In this document: positions 23,083 through 32,222 of the stretch, piece by piece
Layout of the letters: each line of letters begins with the position of its first letter
How positions within the stretch are numbered: the stretch's first letter is position 1
Assembly: GCA_947623915.1 (NCBI GenBank)
Contig: CANQIB010000020.1
Span: 1 to 42,606, forward strand
Length of the DNA: 42,606 nt
Source: an uncultured Ruminiclostridium sp.
Lineage (GTDB): Bacteria > Bacillota > Clostridia > Oscillospirales > Ruminococcaceae
Reading direction: 5' to 3'
Position numbers and translations under genes: made by a program
Notes under the pieces: generated by a model
Databases searched by the model: none
Told to the model about the DNA's origin: nothing
The model's input: the letters and a program-made list of their open reading frames with translations, nothing else

Positions 23083-23110
23083 ACACCGACGGACATTCGT
23101 CCGTCGGTGT
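23083..23110. terminator. Terminator hairpin, second copy
   Basis: Perfect 12-bp stem (23083-23094 with 23099-23110), loop ATTC, followed by GTTGTATTTT. It lies 8 bp from the stop of the convergent chemoreceptor gene. Confidence 0.8.
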
Positions 23111-23118
23111 GTTGTATT

Positions 23119-24468
23119 TTACTGCTCCTCGGAGGTCTCCTCCGGCTTGCCTACATAATGCACGCCCTCGCTGTCGATATGCACCTGACCGCTGCGGCGC
23201 AGGTAAAACCGCTTTACCATGCGTTTGAGCTCGCGCGCCTGTTCGGAGGTCAGCGCGCTCGCCGAGGCGCTTTCTTCCGCGGTAGCCGCGTTGTTCTGCA
23301 CAACGGCGGCTATCTGGTCGATAGTTGCCAGCACGGCCTCTATCGTGGAGCTTTGCTCGGCTGAGGATGCGGAAATGCCCATCAACAGTTCGTTCGCGTT
23401 GTCGAATTTTTCCATTATGTTCTGTATCGTCGCCGCCGTGGAATCGGCAAGCGCCGTTCCGTTTGCGACGGCGGCTATTGAGCTGTTGATAAGCTCGTTG
23501 GTGCTGCGCGCCGCCTCCGCGGATTTGCTTGCAAGGTTTCTGACCTCGTCCGCAACCACGGCAAAGCCTTTTCCGGCTTCTCCCGCTCTTGCCGCCTCGA
23601 CTGCGGCGTTGAGCGCGAGTATGTTGGTCTGGAACGCTATATTGTCTATGGTGTTGATTATCTTTTCTATCTCGTTGGATTTTTCCTCTATAAGCTGCAT
23701 AGCGTCGAGCAGGTTTTTCATTTCCTCGTTGCCGCGTCTTAACTCCTCGGTAGCGCTGTCGGATATCGCGCTGGCGCTTTTGGCGTTATCGGCGTTGCGG
23801 CGTACCCTGCGGGAGATATCGTGTATCGAGTCGGAAAGCTCTCTTATCGCCTGTTCCTGGTCGGAAGTGCCTTGTGCCAGCGCCTGTGCGCCCGACGACA
23901 CCTGCTCCGACGCGTCGGACACCATCGTGCCTACCTTTTGTATCGTGCCGAAAAATTCATTCAAATCGTTCAGTATCGCCTCGAACGCCTCTTTTATGGG
24001 GATAAACTCTCCCTTGTACTCGTAATCGAGGTAAAAGCTGACGTTTCCGTATGACATCTGAGTCAGCAGATAGCTAAGCTCGTCGGTCATCTTGCGGATA
24101 TATTCTTTCGTCTTTATAAGCGCGTCGTTAAGCTCGCCTATATCGTCGCTGCCGGTGTTCAGCTCCACCTTTTCCGAAAGATTGCCCTCCGCAAAATTAT
24201 ACAGCTCTCTTGTTATAGTATGTATGGGCGAGGCTATAGCCTTGCGGGTAAATATTATAAGGAAAATCGCGGCTGCCGCTCCTATTAGCGAAAGCGCTCC
24301 GGCAGCTATCGGCAGCGCAAGGCTGCGACCTCCCTGCACTGCGTTGTATATCCCTATCGCGCAAAGTATCGCGCAGGCAAGCGAGGTGACTATGCAGGTA
24401 ATGCACATAAACGCGTTCATGAATGAACGGCTGGTCAGCATATTCTTTATCGTATCCGCTATCTTCAT
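23119..24468 (-). CDS. Methyl-accepting chemotaxis protein with minimal outer part
   Basis: 449 residues from ATG 24468 (GGGGG upstream). Two membrane helices (about residues 17-40 and 52-75) are joined by only ~12 residues, so there is no folded extracellular sensor. A HAMP domain follows ([19 protein letters not shown]), then a linker with [16 protein letters not shown] and the signalling domain with its tip [20 protein letters not shown] and [15 protein letters not shown]. There is no C-terminal CheR-binding pentapeptide; the end is Glu-rich. The tip binds CheA/CheW. Likely cue: membrane state, proton motive force or an intracellular signal rather than an outside ligand. Single gene with its own promoter; no other chemotaxis genes nearby. 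Confidence 0.94.
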   Translation of the reverse strand: MKIADTIKNMLTSRSFMNAFMCITCIVTSLACAILCAIGIYNAVQGGRSLALPIAAGALSLIGAAAAIFLIIFTRKAIASPIHTITRELYNFAEGNLSEKVELNTGSDDIGELNDALIKTKEYIRKMTDELSYLLTQMSYGNVSFYLDYEYKGEFIPIKEAFEAILNDLNEFFGTIQKVGTMVSDASEQVSSGAQALAQGTSDQEQAIRELSDSIHDISRRVRRNADNAKSASAISDSATEELRRGNEEMKNLLDAMQLIEEKSNEIEKIINTIDNIAFQTNILALNAAVEAARAGEAGKGFAVVADEVRNLASKSAEAARSTNELINSSIAAVANGTALADSTAATIQNIMEKFDNANELLMGISASSAEQSSTIEAVLATIDQIAAVVQNNAATAEESASASALTSEQARELKRMVKRFYLRRSGQVHIDSEGVHYVGKPEETSEEQ

Positions 24469-24562
24469 ATGTATGCCCCCATCGTGAGAAAGTGGCGCGG
24501 CGGTGCTTTGCCCGTAAGCTGTGCGGCCGCCGACACGGCAGAGTAAAGTCCTGTCTGCTATA

Positions 24563-24591
24563 ATTTTACCATAATCAAACGATAAAGTCAA
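24563..24591 (-). promoter_or_regulatory. Promoter of the chemoreceptor gene
   Basis: Minus-strand TTGACT (24591-24586), 17-bp spacer, TAAAAT (24568-24563), ~95 bp before the start codon. It lies directly behind the 3' end of the permease operon. Confidence 0.75.
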
Positions 24592-24617
24592 TCACAATTT
24601 GAATTTTGCCGATGCCG

Positions 24618-26633
24618 TCAGTCGCCGATACATTCCAGCGCGGCAGCTTGATACTCTTCCGGTATATACGCCATACAGATATTGTTTATATATATCCTCG
24701 TGACTTTGTCCTTGTCATGCTCCATCTCCTCGTAAGAGGGATATACCTTGATATAAGAACTCAGCTTTTCGATAAGCTCCGTTTCGTCGGGATAAACGGT
24801 ATCATCATTATAATATACGTCCGTACTGTCCTCGACGGCGGTACTGATAAATCTTATATCCAAGGCGCTTTGATACATCTTTCCCCTATTTGCAAAGTCC
24901 TTTATCATATCAAGCGTTTTTGTGTAGCTTTCCCTTATCACAACGTTAAGCGTCGAACCGGTATCGTAGCCCTCGGTAATATCCCTTTGCAGCGGCAGGA
25001 GCAGTTTATCGGTATAGTAAAAATCCCTCGGCGCGTTGAGCGTAAGTCTGCCGACTATCGGCGTATCGTCGTCAAAATGCCCGTTCGCGTCCTCCCGCAG
25101 CGCCCGTATCAGCTTTATGCTGTCGCCGCCTTCCATGACCGATTGATTTATAATGCCCAGCGTCGGGACGGTCACTCCGCCTATTATGCCGGAAGATTTT
25201 TCCGTGCAGTGCTGCTCCGCCTTATCCAAAAGCGTGTTGAGCACCATTTTTGAGCGCAGCAGCTTTGTTACGTCTATCGCGCTTTTCTTTGCCTGCGCGT
25301 TTCTCCCGTCGACGTAACGGAACACCAGCCCGACGGAGGCGAGCGGCTCCTGCCCGTCGCCGCGATAGGTCAGCATTTTCTCGCCGTAGATGGCGTCCAG
25401 CTGTTCCTTGGTTTCAAATCTCGTGTAAAGGCTGCCCTCGTCGATATAAAACTGCACTTCTATGCCGGATACCGACTGCCTGTCGGGTAGCTCCACCGTC
25501 GCGGGATTAAGCCCCATTTTCCCCGTGTTTATCAAAAGCGCATATATCAAAAACGCTCCGAGCGCCGTGGCGGCGTATTTCACCGCGCTTCTCCACAGCT
25601 TTTTAAAACTGCGGTAGTGGAACATCTCCAAAAACAGCAGCGGTATCGCTGCATACAACAGCGACATCAACGGTGAAATGTAATTCCCCGTTTGAACGGT
25701 GAAGCAAAAGAGGAACACCGCCGACAGCAGCATGACCGTTATCACATGATACACCGAATTGTAAGCGAATTGCTCTCCCACCTTTTCGGCGCTGCGGCGG
25801 GTGGCAAGGAAATAGCTCGCCGCAGTCGCGGCAGCCAGCACCAGCGCAACTATAACGGCGCTGAACGGCTGAGTAAGAGTCGGAGTCAGCGAAGCGAAGT
25901 CCGCGATAACCGTGCCTATCGGCGGTATGAACCGCAGCACGCTTATGATATAATCGTTGCCGTTTGAACCGTCGGTCCCGAAAAGCACGGCTTGAGTCAG
26001 CACCGCCGCCATTATCGGCAGCAGCACTATCGCCAGCAGAGAGAACAGCACCGAGCCGGAAAATCCGCCGCAGCAAACCGTTATCAGCGTCGATAAGATA
26101 TACACCCCCGCGTAAAACACCATCGCGGCTATTATCATTTGCAGCAGTAAAGCTGCCGCCTTGTTCGGGTCGGTCGAAGACGAAGTATAGAACATACTGT
26201 CCTTTGCGAATACGCTGACAAAAGGCATAGAGCCCAACGCGCAGATAACAAACGGCAGCAGCCCAGATACAAGTCCCGCGAAAAAGTCCGCCCAGAACCG
26301 CTGGCAGGCGGTAAGCGGCAAAGCGCCGTACATATCCGCCATGTCCTTGCGGTTGAAGTAGCTGAAGCTCATCGGCGCGAGCAGCAGCATTATAAAAAAC
26401 AGTATACCAAACGATACCGCCGAGATTATCATGCCGAATGCGGCGGTCTGGGAGGCGTTCACATACGCCTGACTGAACGGCTCGTCGTTTAACGTTACCA
26501 GCGGCGCTAACGTCCCCATCAACAGCGGAACGGAAAGCAGACTGAATATTATGCTTAATATAAAAGGAGTGCGCAGCAGCTTCAGCCTGTAGAAAAAGTA
26601 AGCAAAAGTGTAATTTTGTTTTGCAGCAGTCAT
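24618..26633 (-). CDS. ABC transporter permease (ABC-2-like), second of a pair
   Basis: 671 residues. The first ~370 hold eight or so membrane helices, with a cytoplasmic loop YFNRKDMADMYGALPLTACQ that is shared with its neighbour (YYNKTDKTDMYGALPLTRMQ) and probably meets the ATPase. A second common string is FAYNSVYHVITVMLL. The last ~280 residues are soluble and mixed alpha/beta, probably outside. ATG 26633 follows GGAGGG. It is the last gene of the gntR-ATPase-permease-permease operon, 18 bp after its paralogue. With one ATPase gene and two unlike permeases, the complex is probably a heterodimer. Substrate unknown; YtrA-linked ABC systems often respond to cell-wall-active peptides. Confidence 0.88.
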   Translation of the reverse strand: MTAAKQNYTFAYFFYRLKLLRTPFILSIIFSLLSVPLLMGTLAPLVTLNDEPFSQAYVNASQTAAFGMIISAVSFGILFFIMLLLAPMSFSYFNRKDMADMYGALPLTACQRFWADFFAGLVSGLLPFVICALGSMPFVSVFAKDSMFYTSSSTDPNKAAALLLQMIIAAMVFYAGVYILSTLITVCCGGFSGSVLFSLLAIVLLPIMAAVLTQAVLFGTDGSNGNDYIISVLRFIPPIGTVIADFASLTPTLTQPFSAVIVALVLAAATAASYFLATRRSAEKVGEQFAYNSVYHVITVMLLSAVFLFCFTVQTGNYISPLMSLLYAAIPLLFLEMFHYRSFKKLWRSAVKYAATALGAFLIYALLINTGKMGLNPATVELPDRQSVSGIEVQFYIDEGSLYTRFETKEQLDAIYGEKMLTYRGDGQEPLASVGLVFRYVDGRNAQAKKSAIDVTKLLRSKMVLNTLLDKAEQHCTEKSSGIIGGVTVPTLGIINQSVMEGGDSIKLIRALREDANGHFDDDTPIVGRLTLNAPRDFYYTDKLLLPLQRDITEGYDTGSTLNVVIRESYTKTLDMIKDFANRGKMYQSALDIRFISTAVEDSTDVYYNDDTVYPDETELIEKLSSYIKVYPSYEEMEHDKDKVTRIYINNICMAYIPEEYQAAALECIGD

Positions 26634-26651
26634 TTTATCCCTCCGTAGTAA

Positions 26652-28652
26652 TTATTCGCCGTCCGGCTGCGGCAGTTCATACTTTGACGCGAGCAGCTCC
26701 GCCGCTTTCTGTTGGTAACGCGGCTTTATCGACAGCATAGGACCGTACCCGCCGAAATATCTTATGCGTATTCCCGTATGGTCTTCGCTTTGCGCGTCGG
26801 GATCGGCGTACATATATCCCGCCAACTCCTCCACCAGCTTACAATGGTTTTGGTCGCCGCTCACAAGGATATATTGCTGCCGTCCGTTTTCACCGTCGGG
26901 CACTTCCAATTCCATCTCCGTCCAGTCGGCAAGCGGGTCTGTCGGGTGTCCCTCCTCGCCCAGCCTCTCCAAGACCTTTAGGGTCTCGGTATAGTTATCC
27001 TTTATGATCACGTTCCCGTCAAAGACGAAATAATCGGAGACTCGCTCGTCATGTTCGGTCGTTATCCCCACATAGCCTATCATCTCGCCCGTGCCGTCGT
27101 CCTTTGCCGTATCCGCCGCCAACGCTTCGAGCAGCTCCCGCCTGTCCTTTTCGTTGTACAGCTTTGCAAACGGCAGTTCCATCGACGGTACGACGACATG
27201 ATCGCAATCCGGCTGAACGTCTTTTTGCGTAAAGGACAGTGTCTTTCCAAATCCGCCCGCGTCGTCGAACATATCCGTCACCGTGGGAAGATCGCTTTCT
27301 TCTACATAATACTGACGGCTCACGACCGTCCCGTCATACATGAGATATGCGAAAGATATTTCGGACGGGCTGTACGAGATCTGCCGCGTCGCTTCGGGTA
27401 TCACCCGACGGTGGCAGTCGGCGGCAAGCTGCACACATTCGCGGTCGTCCGTATTCATTTCAAAAGAAAAGTCCTTCTCAACATTTTGGAAATACACCGT
27501 TACCCGTTCTACATCCGACGCCTCCGGCACATAATATGCCGCTCCGAAGCCGCCGCCCATAAGCAGCAGAATATATATCAGCACCGACGCTCCGGCACAG
27601 GCGACGTATTTCACCAGACCTATCCACAGCTTTTTAAAAGAGCGGTAATGTAACAGCTCCAAAAACAGCAGCGGCAAAACGGTGAACACCAATGCCACCG
27701 CCGCTATCACTCCCGCCAACACGCCGGACGCGTAGCTGTTCGACAGCATTATCACCGCCTCAAACACCGCGATAAGCAGGATAACGGTGATGATATGATA
27801 TGCCGCGTTGTAGGCAAACTGCCGTCCCGTGCGCTCCGCACGGCGGTGCTTTGCCAACAAACAGCTCCCCACGGTAAACGCCGCGAGTATCAGTACCGCC
27901 GTAAGGAACGCCAACGGGCGGTCGACTATCCCCACGCCGGAGTTTGCCAAAAAGCTGACAGCCGTTCCCACGGGAGGGATGGCTCTCAACACCTCCTGCA
28001 CCATCTCGTAAATATCAACGCCCTGACAGCGCGAATAAGTGATGGCGGCGGACATTCCGACTATGGCGGGCAGCGCTCCCATTACAAAGACCGAAAACAC
28101 CACCGAGCTGGACGCCTTGCCGCAGCATACCGCCACGAACACCGAAATTATATATATCGCCGCAAGGCACAGCAGCACCATGAAAAACAGCTTTAACGTT
28201 TTTCCCCAGTCGTCCCAGGAGAAAACATCGCTGAATATCGCGTGCGCCGCCATTACGGAGGGCACGCCGAAGACCGTGACGGGTATCAGACAGACGGAAA
28301 GTCCCGCCAGCCAGTCGCCCCAGAAACGCTGCATTCGCGTAAGCGGCAGAGCGCCATACATATCCGTTTTGTCGGTCTTGTTGTAATAGCTGTATACAAA
28401 AGACGGCGTAACAAGGCACAGCGCGCTAAGCACCAGCAGCGACAATATCATAAGCATATAAGCAAAGCTGACCACCTGATAAGACGAGCCGCTGTTCAGC
28501 ATACGGCGCGCCGTTCCGAGCAGCATAACGGGAGCAGGCAGAAAAAGTACGCTGAATATCACGGAGAACACGGTATGAGCCTTTAACACGCCCAGCTTAT
28601 ACAGATAATATTTCAGAAAAAAGCCTTTATCTGTCGATACCGTCGAAGTCAT
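26652..28652 (-). CDS. ABC transporter permease (ABC-2-like), first of a pair
   Basis: 666 residues, same layout as the next gene: ~8 membrane helices with the YYNKTDKTDMYGALPLTRMQ loop, FAYNAAYHIITVILL, then a soluble C-terminal part of ~280 residues. The frame is open to 28691, but ATG 28652 has GGAGGT 8 nt upstream and starts MTSTVSTDKGFF; it overlaps the ATPase end by 26 bp, so translation is likely coupled. Similarity to the second permease is clear in the helical part and weak in the tail, so the pair is an old duplication. Confidence 0.88.
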   Translation of the reverse strand: MTSTVSTDKGFFLKYYLYKLGVLKAHTVFSVIFSVLFLPAPVMLLGTARRMLNSGSSYQVVSFAYMLMILSLLVLSALCLVTPSFVYSYYNKTDKTDMYGALPLTRMQRFWGDWLAGLSVCLIPVTVFGVPSVMAAHAIFSDVFSWDDWGKTLKLFFMVLLCLAAIYIISVFVAVCCGKASSSVVFSVFVMGALPAIVGMSAAITYSRCQGVDIYEMVQEVLRAIPPVGTAVSFLANSGVGIVDRPLAFLTAVLILAAFTVGSCLLAKHRRAERTGRQFAYNAAYHIITVILLIAVFEAVIMLSNSYASGVLAGVIAAVALVFTVLPLLFLELLHYRSFKKLWIGLVKYVACAGASVLIYILLLMGGGFGAAYYVPEASDVERVTVYFQNVEKDFSFEMNTDDRECVQLAADCHRRVIPEATRQISYSPSEISFAYLMYDGTVVSRQYYVEESDLPTVTDMFDDAGGFGKTLSFTQKDVQPDCDHVVVPSMELPFAKLYNEKDRRELLEALAADTAKDDGTGEMIGYVGITTEHDERVSDYFVFDGNVIIKDNYTETLKVLERLGEEGHPTDPLADWTEMELEVPDGENGRQQYILVSGDQNHCKLVEELAGYMYADPDAQSEDHTGIRIRYFGGYGPMLSIKPRYQQKAAELLASKYELPQPDGE

Positions 28653-29526
28653 AGCCGCGTACCTCCATTTCGTAGATAAATACCTCCTCAAGGCTAAGCG
28701 GCATCACATCGCAGAAAAGCGCCCCGCGGCCGTTTATCTCGGCGGCGGCCTGTTCGCTGTCGCCTCTTACGATAAGGTTCACCACGCTGCCCGTCTGCTG
28801 GATATGCAAAATATCCAGTCGGGGAAATTTTTCCTTGTCAAATTCTCCCTCGAACGAGGTCTGTATCTTGCAGATGTCGCCCCGCAGGCTGTCCAGTTCG
28901 CGGTTAAATATGAGCTTGCCCTTGTGCAGCAGTCCCGCCGTATCGCAAAATTCCTCTATCTCCTTGAGATTGTGGGAGGAGATGACCACCGTCGTGCCGT
29001 TTTCCACCATTGCGTCTATCATCATGCGCTTTACGATTATGCGCATGGTGGGGTCAAGCCCGTCGAACGCCTCGTCAAACAGCAGATAGCGGCAGCCGCT
29101 GGACAGCGCGCACACCATCGCCGCCTGACGGCGCATACCCTTTGAGAATGTGGACAGCTTTTTGTCCGCCGGCAAATTCAGCACTTTGAGCAGCTTTTGG
29201 AATTTTTCTTCGCTGTAGCTCGGATAAAATGTTTTTACGAAAGTTTTCATGTTGTTGATAGTCATATTATTGAACTGTGAAGTTTCATCGTTTACAAAAT
29301 AGATGTTTTGTTTTATGCTCACATTGTCGTAAACAGGATCTCCGTCTACCGTCACCCGTCCCTTATCCTGACGATAGATACCCGCTATCAGCCGCAGCAG
29401 CGTGGATTTGCCCGCGCCGTTAGAGCCGAGCAGCCCGAACGCCGAGCCGTCCTTTATCTCCAAAGAAAAATCATCCAGCGCATTAAATCCGTCAAAGCTT
29501 TTGCTTACATTTTCGATTTGGATCAT
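28627..29526 (-). CDS. ABC transporter ATP-binding protein
   Basis: 299 residues. Walker A GSNGAGKST, Q-loop region with NDETSQFNN, signature FSKGMRRQ in place of LSGGQ, Walker B YLLFDEAFDGLDP and the H-loop SSHNLKEIE. The C-terminal ~90 residues form an extra domain as in drug-export-type ATPases. It powers the two permeases encoded next. ATG 29526 follows GGAAGAGATT, 46 bp after gntR. The altered signature (SKGMRRQ) is usual in the YtrB/BcrA-like group. Confidence 0.95.
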   Translation of the reverse strand: MIQIENVSKSFDGFNALDDFSLEIKDGSAFGLLGSNGAGKSTLLRLIAGIYRQDKGRVTVDGDPVYDNVSIKQNIYFVNDETSQFNNMTINNMKTFVKTFYPSYSEEKFQKLLKVLNLPADKKLSTFSKGMRRQAAMVCALSSGCRYLLFDEAFDGLDPTMRIIVKRMMIDAMVENGTTVVISSHNLKEIEEFCDTAGLLHKGKLIFNRELDSLRGDICKIQTSFEGEFDKEKFPRLDILHIQQTGSVVNLIVRGDSEQAAAEINGRGALFCDVMPLSLEEVFIYEMEVRGYDFDGIDR

Positions 29527-29572
29527 TGTTAAATCTCTTCCTTCCTTGTTTTACCGCCTACCGACGGACGGA

Positions 29573-29941
29573 TCATTTTCCCTCGGTGCAGACCCTTTTG
29601 ACTATTCCGATAAGCTCTTCCTGTCCGAGCCCGCGCTTTGCCGCGTCGCTCACCGCCTCGGTGAAATTCTTTTCCGCCAGCGCCTTGCTGCTTTCGATGT
29701 AGTTCTCCCTCGGAGAAACATAACTCCCCTTGGACGGTATCGAATAAATGAGCCCGCGCTGCTCCAAAAGCTGATATGTCTTTTGTACCGTGTTCGGGTT
29801 AAGCGCAAACTGCTTTGCCACCTCTCGGACGGTGGGCAGCCGCTCGTCGGTCTGCATCTCGCCGCTTATTATAAGCTCGGTGATACGCGCCTCCAGCTGC
29901 TCGTATATAGGCACTCCGCCTTTTATCCTCATAGAAAACAC
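29573..29941 (-). CDS. GntR family regulator, YtrA subfamily
   Basis: 122 residues: a winged helix (PIYEQLEARITELIISGEM, LPTVREVAKQFALNPNTVQKTYQLLEQRGLI) with a short tail and no ligand domain, the mark of the YtrA subfamily, whose genes usually precede ABC operons. I take GTG at 29941: AAAGGAGGT lies 7 nt ahead, while ATG 29932 is too far from it. A 7-7-7 inverted repeat sits on its own transcription start, so it probably represses the operon until a signal, often a wall-targeting compound, relieves it. First gene of the operon. Confidence 0.94.
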   Translation of the reverse strand: MFSMRIKGGVPIYEQLEARITELIISGEMQTDERLPTVREVAKQFALNPNTVQKTYQLLEQRGLIYSIPSKGSYVSPRENYIESSKALAEKNFTEAVSDAAKRGLGQEELIGIVKRVCTEGK

Positions 29942-29967
29942 CTTATCGACCTCCTTTCCCGCGTAAC

Positions 29968-30017
29968 TGTATTACTATGACTAATACAATTATAGCGCCA
30001 TTAAAATCATTTGTCAA
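29968..30017 (-). promoter_or_regulatory. Consensus promoter and operator of the gntR-ABC operon
   Basis: Minus-strand TTGACA (30017-30012), 17-bp spacer, TATAAT (29994-29989). Next to the -10 lies the inverted repeat TGTATTA-7 nt-TAATACA (29968-29988), centred near the expected +1, a fitting site for the GntR dimer. Confidence 0.82.
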
Positions 30018-30029
30018 TAGGTAAAACAA

Positions 30030-30059
30030 AAAAATCTGCGGAAAAGTCCGCAGATTTTT
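30030..30059. terminator. Terminator hairpin, outer copy, htrA side
   Basis: 13-bp stem AAAAATCTGCGGA with its complement (30030-30042, 30047-30059), loop AAAG. A near copy lies at 30255-30285 next to the protease gene; the repeat element lies between. Confidence 0.8.
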
Positions 30060-30254
30060 CACCTTGTCGAAAACTCCTCCTTACAGTCGGATTTTCCGAC
30101 AAGCTGCCTAAAAATCATCAATACCGTTTATGCGGTATTGATGATTTTTTCCGCGCTTTGCGCGGCTCTTATCAAACTTGAGGGTGAAAACCCTGATGGT
30201 TTTCCCCTCAAACACCTCTTTCCTTCCGCTTCATATTGACCTTTTTCTATAGAC
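30060..30254 (-). repeat. Terminator-flanked intergenic element, family 2 (copy 2, inverted)
   Basis: Reverse-complement relative of 16906-17122: same blocks (AAAAAGGTCAATATGAAGCGG once only, the TTGAGGGGAAAACC stem, CCGCGC/GCGCGG, a stem, then CTTGTCG...CGACAAG). The fourth stem differs in sequence yet still pairs: ATCATCAATACCG with CGGTATTGATGAT here, ATCG.GCAATA with TATTGC.CGAT in copy 1. Confidence 0.85.
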
Positions 30255-30285
30255 AAAAATCTGCGGTTTTCACCGCAGACTTTTT
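30255..30285 (-). terminator. Terminator hairpin of htrA, inner copy
   Basis: AAAAATCTGCGG paired with CCGCAGA-C-TTTTT (one bulge), 19 bp beyond the protease stop, with T-runs on both strands. Confidence 0.8.
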
Positions 30286-30303
30286 ACACATTATGGTTTG
30301 CGT

Positions 30304-32118
30304 TCAGGCGTCCAGCTTCAGCTCCGCAAGCTCGACCGTAACCTTTTGCTCCTTGATGTTTCCTATCTCGTTCGCTCTTAGCACGGTAAGCTCAACGGTA
30401 TCGCCTATGCTGTGGTTGGATATTTCGTTTTGTATATCCGACATGGAGGTGACCTCCACATCGTTTATTTTGGTGATAACGTCCCCCACTTTAAGTCCGC
30501 TCTTGGATACCGGCATGGATTCGTCAATATAAGTCACACGCAGACCGTTGGACGGATAGCCGTACATATAAGCCATATAATCGCCGAGCATCTCTCCGTT
30601 TATGCCCAGACCGGGACGGTTGGAAACATAACCGAGCGTCATAAGATCCTCTATTATCGGCTTAGCCTCGTTTATCGTTATCGCAAAGCCTATGTTTTCA
30701 ACGACCGAGCCGTCAAGGGTATAGGTTATCTTATAGTCGATTATACCGACAACGTTGCCGTACATATCGAAAAGTCCGCCGCCGCTGTTGCCGCCGTTTA
30801 CCGCCGCGTCTATCTGTATGGATTTGCAGCTGTAGGCGCTGCCGGTGAGCGAGCCGCGCTCAAGTCCCGACACTATGCCCTTTGTCAGCGTGCTGGCAAG
30901 CGTGTTGTTTACGGGGTTGCCTATAACGCATACGTCCTGACCCACTCTCAGCGCGTCGGAATTTCCGAGCTTTGCGTAATCAAACGGCTCGTCGCGGGTG
31001 ATCTTTATCACCGCAAGGTCGCTTGCTTCATCCGCGCCAAGTATCTCGGCCTCATATTCATGCGAGGAGTCGGAATCATAGGAGTCGAATATCACCACCG
31101 TCAGCTTGGCGGCGCCGTCCACAACATGGGCGTTGGTAATGACATATCCGTCCGAGGTAAATACCACGCCGCTTGCAAGTCCCGTCTTGACCGGCTCGTC
31201 ATAGCCGCGCACATTGGTGTATTTATACACTACCGCCACGCTGGTCCTTACCTTGGCGTAAAGCTCCGAGGCGCTGAGGAGCTGCTGATTTTCGGTGTCC
31301 TCTATTTTATCCTTATCCAACGGCGTTGCCGTCGCGGGAGAGCTTTCCAAAGAGGGAACGTTGTTGATGGGTCTGCTTTCGGAAGAGGTAGGCGCTAAGG
31401 TGGACGAACCGTCGCCGCTTCCTATGCTCAGCCTGTTTGCAAGCATAGAGCCCGCCATGCCGGAGCCCAGCCCCACGATCAACGCCGCCGCTATAATGCC
31501 TGCCGCAAAGCCTGCGCGTCCCTTGCTCTTCTTTTCCTTGGGCTTTTTCTCCGCCTTTATCTTTTTGGTCTTTTTATGTTTTCCGTCGTCTGCCGCCGCG
31601 TTATCGAACGGGCGGTTCTGCCAACTGCTGTACCCCGTCTGAGCCTCCGTACGGTAATATCCCGAACCGTAATAGCCCTCCGTGCGGTACGGCGAGGAAT
31701 AATATCCTCCGTTCACGTTTCCCGCCTGCGTGCTTTGAGCTTGCGGCGACGTTCCAGCCATTCGGGGAGCTGCCGTTTCATTCAAAACAGCGGTCTGTGC
31801 GCTTGCGGCGGGTGTCTGCGCGCTTGCTGCGGGCTCGCTTACGGCGGGCGTCGGCTCGCTCACAACGGGCGCAGCGGCAGTCATCGGCGCGCTTGCGGCG
31901 GGTGCTGCGGGTTCGCTTACGGCGGGTGTCGGCTCGCTCATAACGGGCTCGGCAGCGGCAGCCATCGGCGCACTTACGGAGGGCGCTGTCGGTGCGTTTG
32001 CAGCGGGATCTGTCGGCTCGCTCATAACGGGCGCGGCAGCGTTTACCTCCTGCGGATATTCTTCACGCGATCCGTCAATATTTTGCTCATTAAAATTTTT
32101 GAAGTCATTTTCAGACAT
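30304..32118 (-). CDS. HtrA/DegP-type membrane-anchored serine protease with PDZ domain
   Basis: 604 residues. N-terminal cytoplasmic ~150 residues with Ala/Pro/Ser repeats (SEPTPAVSEPAA), a basic Lys-rich patch (KKTKKIKAEKKPKEKKSKG), one membrane helix (GFAAGIIAAALIVGLGSG), then a trypsin-like domain: His331 in TNAHVVDG, Asp367 in SDLAVIKI, Ser445 in GNSGGGLF. A PDZ domain closes the protein (GLKVGDVITKINDVEV). It degrades or repairs misfolded proteins at the outer membrane face. ATG 32118 is preferred over ATG 32124 because AAGGA stands 8 nt ahead. It has a longer cytoplasmic part than usual; the promoter is not clear (only a TATACT at about 32180). Confidence 0.95.
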   Translation of the reverse strand: MSENDFKNFNEQNIDGSREEYPQEVNAAAPVMSEPTDPAANAPTAPSVSAPMAAAAEPVMSEPTPAVSEPAAPAASAPMTAAAPVVSEPTPAVSEPAASAQTPAASAQTAVLNETAAPRMAGTSPQAQSTQAGNVNGGYYSSPYRTEGYYGSGYYRTEAQTGYSSWQNRPFDNAAADDGKHKKTKKIKAEKKPKEKKSKGRAGFAAGIIAAALIVGLGSGMAGSMLANRLSIGSGDGSSTLAPTSSESRPINNVPSLESSPATATPLDKDKIEDTENQQLLSASELYAKVRTSVAVVYKYTNVRGYDEPVKTGLASGVVFTSDGYVITNAHVVDGAAKLTVVIFDSYDSDSSHEYEAEILGADEASDLAVIKITRDEPFDYAKLGNSDALRVGQDVCVIGNPVNNTLASTLTKGIVSGLERGSLTGSAYSCKSIQIDAAVNGGNSGGGLFDMYGNVVGIIDYKITYTLDGSVVENIGFAITINEAKPIIEDLMTLGYVSNRPGLGINGEMLGDYMAYMYGYPSNGLRVTYIDESMPVSKSGLKVGDVITKINDVEVTSMSDIQNEISNHSIGDTVELTVLRANEIGNIKEQKVTVELAELKLDA

Positions 32119-32222
32119 ATCCATCGTCCTTTCAAATAACAGAAACTTTCCTGCGGTTTTTCACCGTCTGATAAAGAGTATAACCGCATAATGTGAAAAT
32201 ATCGTGACATTGCGTTGTTTTT

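Noticed and set aside
22545-23110. Insertion sequence with transposase
   Set aside because: No transposase-like frame, and no terminal inverted repeats of usual kind; only duplicated terminator hairpins.
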